64,000 nucleotides of DNA from Bog-532 sp963732345 (GTDB taxonomy: Bacteria; Actinomycetota; Actinomycetes; Streptosporangiales; Streptosporangiaceae). The position numbers and the translations under genes were made by a program. The DNA is taken from the NCBI GenBank assembly GCA_963732345.1, contig CAVSZI010000020.1:90577-154576 (forward strand), read 5' to 3'. The notes below the pieces were generated by a model, which did not search any database, had not been told where the DNA came from, and saw nothing but the letters and a program-made list of their open reading frames with translations. Positions 25,369 to 34,056 of this stretch are shown here, piece after piece; position 1 is the first letter of the stretch; every line of letters begins with the position of its first letter.

Positions 25369-26663
25369 CGTCACCCCGCGAGGCGGGGGCCGGAGGGCGC
25401 AAAGCGCCCGGCGAGACGGCAGAGGCCGGCGAAGCGGCGGGTGAGGTCTTCGGCTCGGTCGAGGACGTCATCACCCGCTTCGCCGCCGGTGGCTACCTCG
25501 CGGACCAGCGCCTGGCCACCACCGTCTTCCTGCAGTCCCGGCTGAGCAAGCCGGTTCTGCTGGAAGGGCCGGCCGGGGTGGGGAAGACCCAGCTGGCCAA
25601 GTCCCTCGCCGAGGTCACCGGGCGCCGCCTGCTCCGGCTGCAGTGCTACGAGGGCCAGGACGAGACCACCGCGCTCTACGAGTGGGACTACGGCAAGCAG
25701 CTGCTGTACACCCAGCTGCTCCGGGAGAAGATCAGCCAGATCGTCGGCGACGCCGAAGGGCTCAGTGAGGCCGTGGCCCGGATCGCGGCCGCCGACAGCG
25801 TGTTCTTCTCCGAACAGTTCCTCGCCGCGCGCCCGCTGCTGGAGGCGGTGCGCTCCGAAGAGCCGGTGGTCCTGCTCATCGACGAGGTGGACCGGGCCGA
25901 CGAGGCGCTGGAGGCGGTGCTGCTCGAACTGCTCGCCGAGTATCAGGTTTCGGTGCCGGAGCTCGGCACGTTCCACGCCCGGCACGATCCGTTCGTGGTG
26001 CTGACCTCCAATAACACCCGGGACCTGTCCGCGGCGCTGAAACGCCGCTGCCTGCACCTGACCCTGGAGTACCCGGACGCGGACCGTGAGCTGGCCATCA
26101 TCAAGTCGAAGGACACGGGCCTGCCCGACGCGCTGGCGCGTGCCCTCATCGACGTGGTCCGGGGCCTGCGCGACCTGGATCTGCGAAAGGCGCCGAGCAT
26201 TTCCGAGACCATCGACTGGGCCCGGACGCTCGCCGTGCTGGGCGCCTCTGAGCTCACCGCGGATCTGCTGGCCCAGACCGCGAACGTGGTGGTCAAGTAC
26301 GACCGGGACCTGCGCCGCACCCTCGAGGTGCTGCCCAAGCTCGTCGACCCGAACGCGGTGGTCTCCGACCGGCCCGCTGGGCCGGCCCAGGCGCACGGTC
26401 ACGGGCATCGGCACGGGCCCGGCTCGCACGAGCCCGAGCCGGGGCACGAGCACGAGCCGGGGCACGAGCGCGCGCATCGCGATACCCCGGCGATTCCGGC
26501 GGACCCGGCCGGGATGTCCGTCCGGGCCGGGATGGACGAGCCCGGCCGGCACACGCAGGACTACTACGGCTCGCCCGGCACCGACCGCCGGCCACCCGCG
26601 GTCGGCAAGAGCCAGGGCGAGCGGTCCTTCAACGCCCGGGGCGCCCGCCGCCGGCCCGTCTGA
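25365..26663 (+). CDS. MoxR-family AAA+ ATPase of the methanol-oxidation operon
   Basis: A 432-residue ATPase starting at a GTG that overlaps the mno stop by 4 bp. Walker A is GPAGVGKTQ near residues 68-76 and Walker B is VVLLIDEVDRADE. The lid region is normal. The C-terminal 90 residues are unusual: a His/Glu/Pro-rich stretch (HGHGHRHGPGSHEPEPGHEH) that could bind divalent metal. With the following VWA protein it forms a MoxR/VWA chaperone pair, probably for metal loading or activation of the dehydrogenase; this role is inferred from operon position. Confidence 0.9.
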   Translation: MTSPREAGAGGRKAPGETAEAGEAAGEVFGSVEDVITRFAAGGYLADQRLATTVFLQSRLSKPVLLEGPAGVGKTQLAKSLAEVTGRRLLRLQCYEGQDETTALYEWDYGKQLLYTQLLREKISQIVGDAEGLSEAVARIAAADSVFFSEQFLAARPLLEAVRSEEPVVLLIDEVDRADEALEAVLLELLAEYQVSVPELGTFHARHDPFVVLTSNNTRDLSAALKRRCLHLTLEYPDADRELAIIKSKDTGLPDALARALIDVVRGLRDLDLRKAPSISETIDWARTLAVLGASELTADLLAQTANVVVKYDRDLRRTLEVLPKLVDPNAVVSDRPAGPAQAHGHGHRHGPGSHEPEPGHEHEPGHERAHRDTPAIPADPAGMSVRAGMDEPGRHTQDYYGSPGTDRRPPAVGKSQGERSFNARGARRRPV

Positions 26664-26672
26664 GGGGCAGCC

Positions 26673-28217
26673 ATGGAAGAGTCGGTCCACCGGTTTGTCC
26701 GGTTGCTGCGGCGCTCGGGCGTGCGGGCTGGCGTCTCCGAGGCCGTGGACGCGATGCGCGCGCTCAGTGCGCCCGGCATCGCGGCCGATCGTGAGCTGAC
26801 CCGCAGCGCGCTGCGGGTCAGCCTGATCAAGGACCGCCGCGACGAGGGCATCTTCGACCGGATCTTTGATCTGTTCTTCCGGCTCCGCCCGGTCCTGGAC
26901 ACCGATCCCGCCGCCGCTGGGCACGCGCACGACGACCTGTCCGACGAGGGCAGCCTGGACCGGTTCAGCCTGTCCGAGGACCCCGGGGACACGCCGCAGG
27001 AAGGTCACTCACACGGCAAGCCGGCCGACATCCGGCAGTATTTCGACGACGAGGACATGGCCGCCCGGTACAACCTCCATCAGGAGGCGAACCGGATCGA
27101 CATGGCCTCCCTGACCGACGAGATCGTGCTGTCCAGCGAAACGTCCGCGGACGCGGCGGCCGCCGCCGCGCGGGTCCAGCTGACCACGAGCCGCCTGCAC
27201 AACCCCGGGCGGCCGGGGGATCTGTCCACACACGACGGCATGCGGGTGGACTCGGAGCTGTCGGTCGCGCAGGAGACGGCGCTGCTGGCGTGGCTGGCCG
27301 GCCCGGAAGATGGCGAGGACGACGCGGAGACCTGGCTCGCGCCGGACGAACTCGCGGCGCTGCGTGCCCGGCTGGCCGGCCTGCTCGACGGCCTCCCGGA
27401 CGCGCTGCGGCGTCACCTGGAGGCCCTGATGTCGGGGGACCTCGAGATCGAATCGCCCGGCGCGCACCCCGGCCACGTCGACACCATCAACGAACGGGAA
27501 CGCGCGGACCTGGAAGAAGCGGTGCGCAGACTGCTCCACAGCCTGCACGGCGCTCCCCGCTCCCGCCGCAAGATCGCCGCGCGCGGGACGGTCGACGGGG
27601 CGCGGACGATGCGCGCCAACATGGGGTACGACGGGGTGCCGTTCCGGCCGGTGACGGTCGCCCGCGTGGCGGACCGCCCCCGCCTGCTGCTGCTCATCGA
27701 CGTCTCGCTGTCTGTGCGCACCGCCGCGCGGTTCACCCTGCAGCTCGTGCACGGGCTGCAGAGCATGGCAGCCAAGGTCCGCTCGTTCGCGTTCGTGGCC
27801 GACCTGGCCGAGATCACCGACCTGTTCAACGAGCATCACATGGAGGAGGCGCTCGGGCTGGTGATGGCCGGCCTGCCGGCCGGCGGTGTGCTGGACGTCG
27901 ACGCGGACTCCGACTACGGCGCGGCGTTCGGCACCTTCATGGAGGAGCACGGCAGCGCGGTCAACCGCCGGACCACGGTTATCGTCCTCGGGGACGGGCG
28001 CGGCAACGGCAAGGACCCCAACTTCGGCGCGATCGCCGAAATAGCGCGCCGAGCCCGGGAACTGGTCTGGCTGACACCCGAGCCCCGCTACTCCTGGCGG
28101 CTGGGCTCCTGTGACCTGCCTGCCTACGCCGCCTACTGCGACCGGGTGCACGTTGTGCGCGACCTCGGCGGGCTGGACCGGGTCACCGGGCATGCGACCG
28201 CCCGGACCGCCCGGTGA
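26673..28217 (+). CDS. VWA-domain partner of MoxR
   Basis: A 514-residue protein with an N-terminal CoxE-like helical region, an acidic middle, and a C-terminal VWA domain, about residues 330-510. The adhesion-site motif is LLLIDVSLSVRTAARF (DxSxS). It starts 9 bp after the MoxR stop with GAGGGGC upstream and overlaps the methyltransferase gene by GTGA. It is expected to act with the MoxR ATPase on mno or another alcohol dehydrogenase. Confidence 0.88.
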   Translation: MEESVHRFVRLLRRSGVRAGVSEAVDAMRALSAPGIAADRELTRSALRVSLIKDRRDEGIFDRIFDLFFRLRPVLDTDPAAAGHAHDDLSDEGSLDRFSLSEDPGDTPQEGHSHGKPADIRQYFDDEDMAARYNLHQEANRIDMASLTDEIVLSSETSADAAAAAARVQLTTSRLHNPGRPGDLSTHDGMRVDSELSVAQETALLAWLAGPEDGEDDAETWLAPDELAALRARLAGLLDGLPDALRRHLEALMSGDLEIESPGAHPGHVDTINERERADLEEAVRRLLHSLHGAPRSRRKIAARGTVDGARTMRANMGYDGVPFRPVTVARVADRPRLLLLIDVSLSVRTAARFTLQLVHGLQSMAAKVRSFAFVADLAEITDLFNEHHMEEALGLVMAGLPAGGVLDVDADSDYGAAFGTFMEEHGSAVNRRTTVIVLGDGRGNGKDPNFGAIAEIARRARELVWLTPEPRYSWRLGSCDLPAYAAYCDRVHVVRDLGGLDRVTGHATARTAR

Positions 28218-29215
28218 CCTCTATCCCGCGCATCGACGCCCTGCGCTCCTGTCCGACGGGGCGTTACGAGGACGGGATCGTCATGGTCACCCGCGGCGGG
28301 GCCGCGGGGATCACGGCCGAACCGTGGCCCGGCGGCCGGATCGCGGTGCGGCACCGGCTCCGCGCGGGCGAACTGGACGACGATATCGCGGAGCCGCTCG
28401 CGTCGGCCCTGGCCCCGCTGAGCGACGATCACGAGGTCTTCGCCCGCGCCTTCACCGGCGTGGTGCTGACCTCCCGGCCGGACGCCGCCGCCGCGTGGGA
28501 GGAGTTCTACCGGCACAGCCTGGCCCGTCTCGGCCCGCTCAGGCCACCGAGCCCGCTGGGGCCGCCGGGCCCGCTGGGGCCGCCGAGCCCGCTGGGGCCA
28601 CCGAGCCCGCTGGGGCCGCCGAGCCCGCTGGAGCCGCCGGGGCCGCTGAGGGCGCCGGGGCCGCTGGGCTCACCGGGCGGGCCCTCCGGCTACAGCGAGG
28701 TGTACCGGCACGCGGCGGGTCTGCTGCCCGGCACCTCCGTGGCCGACATCGGCTGCGGCTTCGGCTTCCTCGCCCTGCACCTGGCGGCCCATGGCACAGC
28801 GGTCACCGCTTGTGACGTCGACCCGGGCACGACCAGGCTGCTGGGGCGGATGGCCGGCCGGCTCGGCCTTGCCCTCCGCGTCGTGACGACTGACCCCGGC
28901 CCTGGCCGGCTGGCGTCCGGCTCGGTGGACGCGGTCGCCCTGCTGCACGTCCTGGAGCACGTGGCGGAGGACGTCGCGGCCGCGCTGATCGGGGAGGCGA
29001 CCCGGATCGCGCGGCACCGCGTCGTCGTCGCGGTGCCGTACGAGAAGCGGCCCACCCGGCTCTTCGGCCACCTCCGCACGATCGACGCCGGCCAGCTCCG
29101 CAAGCTCGGCGCCGGATCCGGGTGGGACCACCGGGTCTACGACCATCACGGCGGCTGGCTGGTTCTCGACCGCCCGAACCGGGCTCAAATGGCGCCCATC
29201 TGGCTCGCGACGTAG
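28214..29215 (+). CDS. mftM: Mycofactocin-linked SAM-dependent methyltransferase
   Basis: A 333-residue class I methyltransferase. The N-terminal 100 residues form a small domain seen in the mycofactocin glycan methyltransferase MftM. The SAM-binding motif VADIGCGFGFLALHLA lies at about residue 177 and LLHVLEHVAED follows. Gene order (NDMA-type alcohol dehydrogenase, MoxR, VWA, methyltransferase, two-component genes, iron ADH) matches, as I recall, the Mycobacterium smegmatis locus where MftM was assigned. Odd feature: between the two domains sits a PLGPPS-type repeat of about 48 residues. GTG start overlapping the VWA stop. The end overlaps the convergent regulator gene by 31 bp. Confidence 0.75.
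   Translation: MTSIPRIDALRSCPTGRYEDGIVMVTRGGAAGITAEPWPGGRIAVRHRLRAGELDDDIAEPLASALAPLSDDHEVFARAFTGVVLTSRPDAAAAWEEFYRHSLARLGPLRPPSPLGPPGPLGPPSPLGPPSPLGPPSPLEPPGPLRAPGPLGSPGGPSGYSEVYRHAAGLLPGTSVADIGCGFGFLALHLAAHGTAVTACDVDPGTTRLLGRMAGRLGLALRVVTTDPGPGRLASGSVDAVALLHVLEHVAEDVAAALIGEATRIARHRVVVAVPYEKRPTRLFGHLRTIDAGQLRKLGAGSGWDHRVYDHHGGWLVLDRPNRAQMAPIWLAT
28533..28680 (+). repeat. 18-bp repeat array encoding a PLGPPS linker
   Basis: Tandem units near CCGCTGGGGCCGCCGAGC encode repeated Pro-Leu-Gly-Pro-Pro-Ser/Gly inside the methyltransferase. The period is a multiple of three, so expansion keeps the frame. The array sits exactly between the N-terminal domain and the SAM domain. Confidence 0.8.
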
Positions 29216-29874
29216 ACAGCTTCGCTGCGGCGCCCGACATCCAGCTTGCGCATGATGTTGGCCACATGGAACCTGGCCGTGGTCTCGGCGATGAACAGCG
29301 CCCGGCTGATGTCCCGGTTGGACATCCCGCGCGCCAGCAGCCGCAGCACCTCGATCTCGCGAGCGGTCAGCGTCTGCTCCCCGCCGCCTGGCGCCGCGGT
29401 AAGCCCGCGGACCATCGCCGATGAGCTGCGCGGGTCGAAGGCGTTCTCCCCCTGATGCACGGCCCGGATCGCGCGCAGCAACTCGGAGGTGTCGACCTCC
29501 TTGACGACGTACCCCTTGGCCCCGTTCCGGAGCGCGGTCACCACCAGGCTGTCCTCCAGCGTGGTGGTCAGCACGAGCACGGCCAGCCCCGGGTGGGCGG
29601 CGACCAGCCGCGCGCACAAGTCCAGGCCCTCGAGGCCCGGCGCCGAGGAGAGCTTCAGATCGAGCAGGACGAGGGAGGGACGCGCGGCCGCGACGACCTT
29701 CATCGCCTCGGCCGGGGTGGCGGCCTCCCCCACCACGCGCACGTCGGGCGCCCGTTCCAGCACCGAGCGCAGTCCCTGCCGGACGACGGCGTGATCGTCG
29801 ACCAGGACCAGCTCGATCACATCGGGCTGATCGGGCGGGCCTGGCGTCCCCTCCGGGACTTCCGCATCGGTCAC
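29185..29874 (-). CDS. LuxR/NarL-type response regulator
   Basis: A 229-residue regulator. The receiver domain, about residues 20-140, has the acidic pair VLVDDH, phospho-acceptor Asp in LVLLDLKLSS, and Lys in GYVVKEVD. The C-terminal LuxR helix-turn-helix is intact (LTAREIEVLRLLARGMSNRD). The GTG at 29874 overlaps the kinase stop (GTGA), so the kinase and regulator are a coupled pair. By position and type they correspond to the MnoS/MnoR-like system that controls methanol and diol oxidation genes in mycobacteria; target genes here are inferred to be mno and the iron ADH. Confidence 0.88.
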   Translation of the reverse strand: MTDAEVPEGTPGPPDQPDVIELVLVDDHAVVRQGLRSVLERAPDVRVVGEAATPAEAMKVVAAARPSLVLLDLKLSSAPGLEGLDLCARLVAAHPGLAVLVLTTTLEDSLVVTALRNGAKGYVVKEVDTSELLRAIRAVHQGENAFDPRSSSAMVRGLTAAPGGGEQTLTAREIEVLRLLARGMSNRDISRALFIAETTARFHVANIMRKLDVGRRSEAVYVASQMGAI

Positions 29875-31256
29875 GGGCCGGCTGCCGGTTCGCCCGCGGG
29901 GACGCGGGCGTCGAGCCGGATCCCGCCCAGCTTGGAGCGGCAGACGGTGAACGTGCCGCCGAGTTCCTGCGTGCGCCGAGCCATGTTGGCCAGGCCCTGA
30001 TGGCGCCCGTCCGAATCGGTCCGCGTCTCCAGCCGGAGCAGCCGGCGCAGCTGGGCCGGGTCTCCGCGCCCATCGTCGCTGATGGACAGCGTCACCCCGT
30101 CCGGTGCGTACCGCAGCCGGACCACCGCCCGGGTGGCCTGGGCGTGCAGGGACACATTGAACAGCGCCTCCCCGGCGATGCGGGCCAGGGCATGCTCGGT
30201 GATCGCGCTGATCGGCTGCGGCCGGCCCTCGAGACGGACGGCGACGGCGAGGTTCGGGCGGTGCTGGGCGGCCAGGCCCTGGAGCAACTCGGGGAGCACC
30301 GGTCCCTCCGCGCCCGTGCGCTCGTGGTTCAGTGCGTAGATCACCGAACGGACCTGGTCTCCCGCCTTGGCGATCAGGTCGCGCGCGTCGACCAGCCGCT
30401 GGACCCCGGCCCCGTCGCCCCGGTCGGCCGCCTCGGCCCGGCACAGGTCCACCGCCAGCCCGGCTGACAGCACATACTGGGCGACGCTGTCATGCAGTTC
30501 GAGCGCGATGCGGTGCCGTTCGGCATCCAGAAGCTCTCGCTGGTGCAGGACCCGCAGCCGGCCCTCGGCCCGTTCCAGCTCGGCCGTGCGCGTCTCCAGG
30601 TCCTGCGAGCTGCGCGCGATCTCGTCGTAGAGCTGCTGGGCCCGGAGGCGCAGGTCGGCGCCGGTGGAATACAGCGTCGCCGTATGCATCGACACCGCCG
30701 CCTGGTCGGCCAGGATGCGCAGGACCCACAGGTCGGCGTGCTCGACGATGTTCTGCGAGTGGTCGTAGTGCGCGATGAGCCGCCCGAGCACCGCACCGTC
30801 CAGGGTCATCGGCACCCGCACCCAGCCCGCGTTGACGGTCGGCTGCATGTCGAGAGCGCCGCGGACCTTGGCCAGTTCCCGGGCCAGCCAGGGCGGCAGG
30901 TCCCGGACGGTCTCGAGGACCTGCCCGCCCGGCGCGTCCGGCCCGACCGCGAGAAAGCGCATGTCCAGCCCCGGCAGCTCGCCGTCGCGCAGCGCGATCA
31001 TCGTCCAGTCGGCCTGCAGGTGGCCGGCGGCGGCGCGCAGCACCTCCTCCAGCAGGGCCCGGGGATCATCGCGGGTCCGGACCAGGGCGGCGGAGATGCC
31101 CTCCAGCGCCTGGACCGCCGAGGTCATCCGCGCCTCGGTGCGGCGCAGCTCGACGTAGTAGGACTGCTTGCCGGAACGCACCCCGGTGAGCCTGCTCAGC
31201 GTCGGCTGGTCCACCTCGCGGGCCGGCCGGCGGCGCTCGGCGTTGGACGGCGGCAT
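29871..31256 (-). CDS. GAF-domain sensor histidine kinase (NarL-family partner)
   Basis: A 461-residue soluble kinase. A GAF-like sensor domain covers about residues 45-200, a coiled segment (RAQQLYDEIARSSQDLETR) follows, then the HisKA_3 dimerisation domain with the phospho-accepting His in ALELHDSVAQYVLS. The HATPase domain ends near residue 450 with SISDDGRGD and GLANMARR. No membrane segment is present, so it senses a cytoplasmic signal, perhaps an alcohol, aldehyde or redox cue. It lies 7 bp downstream of the iron ADH and is coupled to the response regulator. Confidence 0.88.
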   Translation of the reverse strand: MPPSNAERRRPAREVDQPTLSRLTGVRSGKQSYYVELRRTEARMTSAVQALEGISAALVRTRDDPRALLEEVLRAAAGHLQADWTMIALRDGELPGLDMRFLAVGPDAPGGQVLETVRDLPPWLARELAKVRGALDMQPTVNAGWVRVPMTLDGAVLGRLIAHYDHSQNIVEHADLWVLRILADQAAVSMHTATLYSTGADLRLRAQQLYDEIARSSQDLETRTAELERAEGRLRVLHQRELLDAERHRIALELHDSVAQYVLSAGLAVDLCRAEAADRGDGAGVQRLVDARDLIAKAGDQVRSVIYALNHERTGAEGPVLPELLQGLAAQHRPNLAVAVRLEGRPQPISAITEHALARIAGEALFNVSLHAQATRAVVRLRYAPDGVTLSISDDGRGDPAQLRRLLRLETRTDSDGRHQGLANMARRTQELGGTFTVCRSKLGGIRLDARVPAGEPAAGP

Positions 31257-31263
31257 GGAAGCG

Positions 31264-32586
31264 CTAGAGGGCCGCGTGGAACAGGGCGGTCAGGTCAGCC
31301 TGCGACACCGGGCGCGGATTGGTGGCCAGGCACGCGTCGGCCATCGCGTTCGCGGCCAGCGTCGGCACGTCACCGGCGCACGCACCCAGCTCGGCCAGGC
31401 CGCGGGGCACGCCCAGCTCGTCGCCGATGGCCCGGACCCGGTCGGCCAGCAGGTGCCCGGCTTCCTCGCCCGGCATCCCCGTCGCGGCCGGCAGCCCGGC
31501 GGCCTGCGCGAGCGGAACGAACCGGTCCGGGGCGGCCGCCGCGTTGAACCGGATCACGTGCGGCAGCAGAACACCGTTGACTACGCCGTGCGGCAGGTCG
31601 AGCAAGCCGCCGACCTGATGGCTCATCGCGTGGGTCGCGCCGAGCAGCGCGTTGGTGAAGGCCATCCCGGCTTCGAGGCTGGCCTGCGCCATGTGGTCAC
31701 GGCGTTCCCCGGAGCCGTGCCGGTCGATGATCCGGGGCAGGTTGCCGAAGACCAGCCGGACCGCGTTCAGCGCATGCCCGTCGGCCAGCGGGTTGTGCGC
31801 GCAGGACACGTACGCCTCGATGCCGTGCGTCAGCGCGTCCAGGCCGGTCGCGGCGGCCAGGTCGTCGGGCATGGTGGACAGCAGCCGCGGGTCCGTGACG
31901 GAGATCTCGGGCACCAGGGCGCGCCCCATGATCGTCACCTTCACCGAACTCGCGGTGTCGGTGATGATGCAGAACTGGGAGACGTCAGCGCCCGTCCCCG
32001 CGGTCGACGGGATCATCAGCAGCGGCGGGATCGGGCGCGTGACCCGGTCCACCCCCGCGTAGTCGAGGATGTGGCCGCCGTTGCCGGTGAGGATGGCGAT
32101 TCCCTTGGCCGCGTCGAGGCACGAGCCGCCGCCGATCGCGACGATAACGTCGCAGCCCGATTCGCAGTACCGCTGGTAGCCCTCGGCGACCTCATAGTCC
32201 TTTGGGTTGGGCGTCAGCCCCGACCAGAAGGTCGCGCGCAAGCCGGATTCGGCCAGGTGGGTCGCGAGCTCGTCCGCCCAGCCGGCCTCGATGATGCCGG
32301 GATCGGTGACCACGAAGGGCCGCTGCGCGCCGATCCGCCGCGCGGCGAAACCCGCCTCGGCCAGCGATTCCGGCCCGAAGACGATCTCCGGCGCCTGGAA
32401 CTTGATGATCCCGCCCGGCGTGAGCGGGGGCGGCTCCCTGGGGACCGGAAGCGGCTCCGCGGGGACGGGAGGCGGCTCCGCGGGGACCGGAGGCGGCTCC
32501 GCGGGGACCGGAGGCGGCTCCGCGGGGACCGGGCTGCCCTGCTCTGGAACGACGTACTCACGGCCGACTCTCACCGTTGAGTTCAT
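31264..32586 (-). CDS. Iron-containing alcohol dehydrogenase
   Basis: A 440-residue group III ADH. The core begins near residue 58 (IIKFQAPEIVFGPES). Seen: GGGSCLDAAKG for NAD binding, PSTAGTGADVS, and metal ligands in GLDALTHGIEAY and LGATHAMSHQVG plus LPHGVVNG. Odd feature: the N-terminus carries a PVPAEPP heptad repeated four to five times (residues 19-54) that normal family members lack. It is the first gene of a three-gene minus-strand operon (ADH, kinase, regulator) converging on the mno operon. Substrates may be longer alcohols or diols; this is inferred from similar loci. Confidence 0.88.
   Translation of the reverse strand: MNSTVRVGREYVVPEQGSPVPAEPPPVPAEPPPVPAEPPPVPAEPLPVPREPPPLTPGGIIKFQAPEIVFGPESLAEAGFAARRIGAQRPFVVTDPGIIEAGWADELATHLAESGLRATFWSGLTPNPKDYEVAEGYQRYCESGCDVIVAIGGGSCLDAAKGIAILTGNGGHILDYAGVDRVTRPIPPLLMIPSTAGTGADVSQFCIITDTASSVKVTIMGRALVPEISVTDPRLLSTMPDDLAAATGLDALTHGIEAYVSCAHNPLADGHALNAVRLVFGNLPRIIDRHGSGERRDHMAQASLEAGMAFTNALLGATHAMSHQVGGLLDLPHGVVNGVLLPHVIRFNAAAAPDRFVPLAQAAGLPAATGMPGEEAGHLLADRVRAIGDELGVPRGLAELGACAGDVPTLAANAMADACLATNPRPVSQADLTALFHAAL
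32425..32532 (-). repeat. 21-bp repeat array encoding PVPAEPP heptads
   Basis: Units near CCCGTCCCCGCGGAGCCGCC (coding strand) repeat with a 21-bp period inside the 5' end of the iron ADH gene, encoding a Pro-rich N-terminal tail. In-frame repeat expansion is the simplest origin. Confidence 0.8.
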
Positions 32587-32679
32587 CGAGCACCCTTCCG
32601 CGATCCGTCCCCTTCGACGGTTACCTTTCAGAGTGACCGACCTGTGGCCGCCGGGTCAATAGACCTCGTGGCCGTTATG

Positions 32680-32941
32680 GCTGGACGCAGACCTGGGACC
32701 GGTGCGACCGTGAAACGGGAACGGTCACCGCCGAGGGCGACCTGGACTTCCGGGGCACGCTGGCGGTGGCCAAGGACGCGCCGGTGGGGTTCACGGCCAT
32801 CCGGCTGAACTTCGGCCTGGAGACCGGCGCGAGCGCCGAGGAGATCGCCACCCTGCTCCGGCTGACCCTGCGCTACTGCGTCGTCTACCAGACCCTGGCC
32901 GGCCCGGTCGACCTGTCCGCCACCGTCACCCCGCCGCCCTG
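32680..32941 (+). pseudogene. C-terminal part of an OsmC-family protein
   Basis: In one plus frame ending at the TGA at 32939 the sequence reads VTAEGDLDFRGTLAVAKDAP, FTAIRLNFGLETGAS, LLRLTLRYCVVYQTLAGP. This matches the second half of OsmC/Ohr-like peroxidase proteins, including the conserved C-terminal Cys of the RYCVV segment. No start codon and no first half (with the other active Cys) lie upstream. A truncated remnant. Confidence 0.55.
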
Positions 32942-33111
32942 ACGCCGATCGAGCGCCCCTTGGCCGAAAGGTGCCGGATGGGCGGCCCGAATGAGACGGC
33001 CCGGATGGGTGGGGCCGCTTCAGATGGAGAAGTCCTCGCCGTGCCATATCCCGGCGTCGGGCGGCCGGATGGGGTGGCCCGTCAGGTGACCGTCAGCCAG
33101 TGACTCCAGCC

Positions 33112-33373
33112 GGTCGACCCGGCCGCTAGGCAGGGCGGCGGCAACATGATCCGGAACGTCACCTTCGAGCGGGCGTCCTTCCAGCCGCCGCCGGACCGCT
33201 TCGAGGCCGGGACCGCCTCCATCGCGGACGCCGCCGGCCTCGCCACCGCGCTCTCTTACGTTGAGCGGATCGGCCGTACCAACATCGCGGGTTACGAGCA
33301 CGACCTGCTCGGCTACGCGACGCGGGCGCTGACGGACGTACCGGGATGCCCGATCTCGGGGTGCCGAGCTTGA
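33112..33373 (+). pseudogene. Internal fragment of a SufS-type cysteine desulfurase
   Basis: About 80 residues match the middle of class V cysteine desulfurases: GGGNMIRNVTFERASFQPPP, RFEAGTASIADAAGL, and YVERIGRTNIAGYEHDLLGY. The PLP-lysine region upstream and the C-terminal domain with the catalytic Cys are missing. It lies 170 bp after the OsmC remnant. An internal ATG gives a short open frame (33146-33373), but a functional enzyme is impossible. Confidence 0.6.
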
Positions 33374-33537
33374 GCGCCGTCCGGCTTGGGGCATACTGGA
33401 GGAGTAACGCCGCCAAGACTCCCGCGGCCCGCGGTCACGCCGACGCTGTCCCCGCGCCCGCCCGGCATCTCCGGGCAGGCGCCTCCTGACAGCAGCCGGA
33501 CGGAACCCTGGCACGCCATTGCTGGGCGGGAGTCCTC

Positions 33538-33948
33538 ATGGGCTGGTCTCATTCTGCTTACCGAATTATCCGCCGGGATCGCGAGCGCCGTCCCGGTCAC
33601 GGTGACCGGGCGCTGCACCCACCGCACCTGCGTCACTTGTCGGTACAACCCGACCTGACCGCCGGGACGGCGACGATGGTGATCAGCGGCGAACTCGATC
33701 TTCTCAGCGCGCCGTCCCTGGCCGGGCACCTGGACCAGATCCTGGCCGGCCAGCCCCGGCGCCTCGTCTTCGATCTGGCGCGGGTCAGCTTCATCGACTG
33801 CGCCGCGGCCCGGCTGATCGCCGGCACGGAAGCCTTGCTGCCGGGTGATCACCGGCCGGTCGTCCGCCGCGCCGCCCCGCAGGTCCGCCGCGTCTTCGAG
33901 CTCACCGGCCTGGGCATTCGCTGCGAGATGGACGGTGAGACGGGATAG
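33538..33948 (+). CDS. STAS-domain anti-sigma-factor-antagonist-like protein
   Basis: A 136-residue protein. The first 40 residues are basic and poorly ordered and may not be translated from this ATG. The STAS domain follows (TATMVISGELDLLSAPSL, RRLVFDLARVSFIDCAAARL). In regulated antagonists such as SpoIIAA the segment after FID/FMD is Ser-Ser-Gly and carries the phosphorylated serine. Here it is Cys-Ala-Ala, so kinase control is probably lost. The partner anti-sigma factor is not in the window. Confidence 0.65.
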   Translation: MGWSHSAYRIIRRDRERRPGHGDRALHPPHLRHLSVQPDLTAGTATMVISGELDLLSAPSLAGHLDQILAGQPRRLVFDLARVSFIDCAAARLIAGTEALLPGDHRPVVRRAAPQVRRVFELTGLGIRCEMDGETG

Positions 33949-34056
33949 GTTAGGCCGGCACGCGGCCCGCGCCGGGCGGCGTGGCCCGGCCCCCGGCGGA
34001 CGGACCCGGCGTGAAGGCCCAGTAAGCGGCCCGTGATCGGCGACCCCGGAGGCGAT

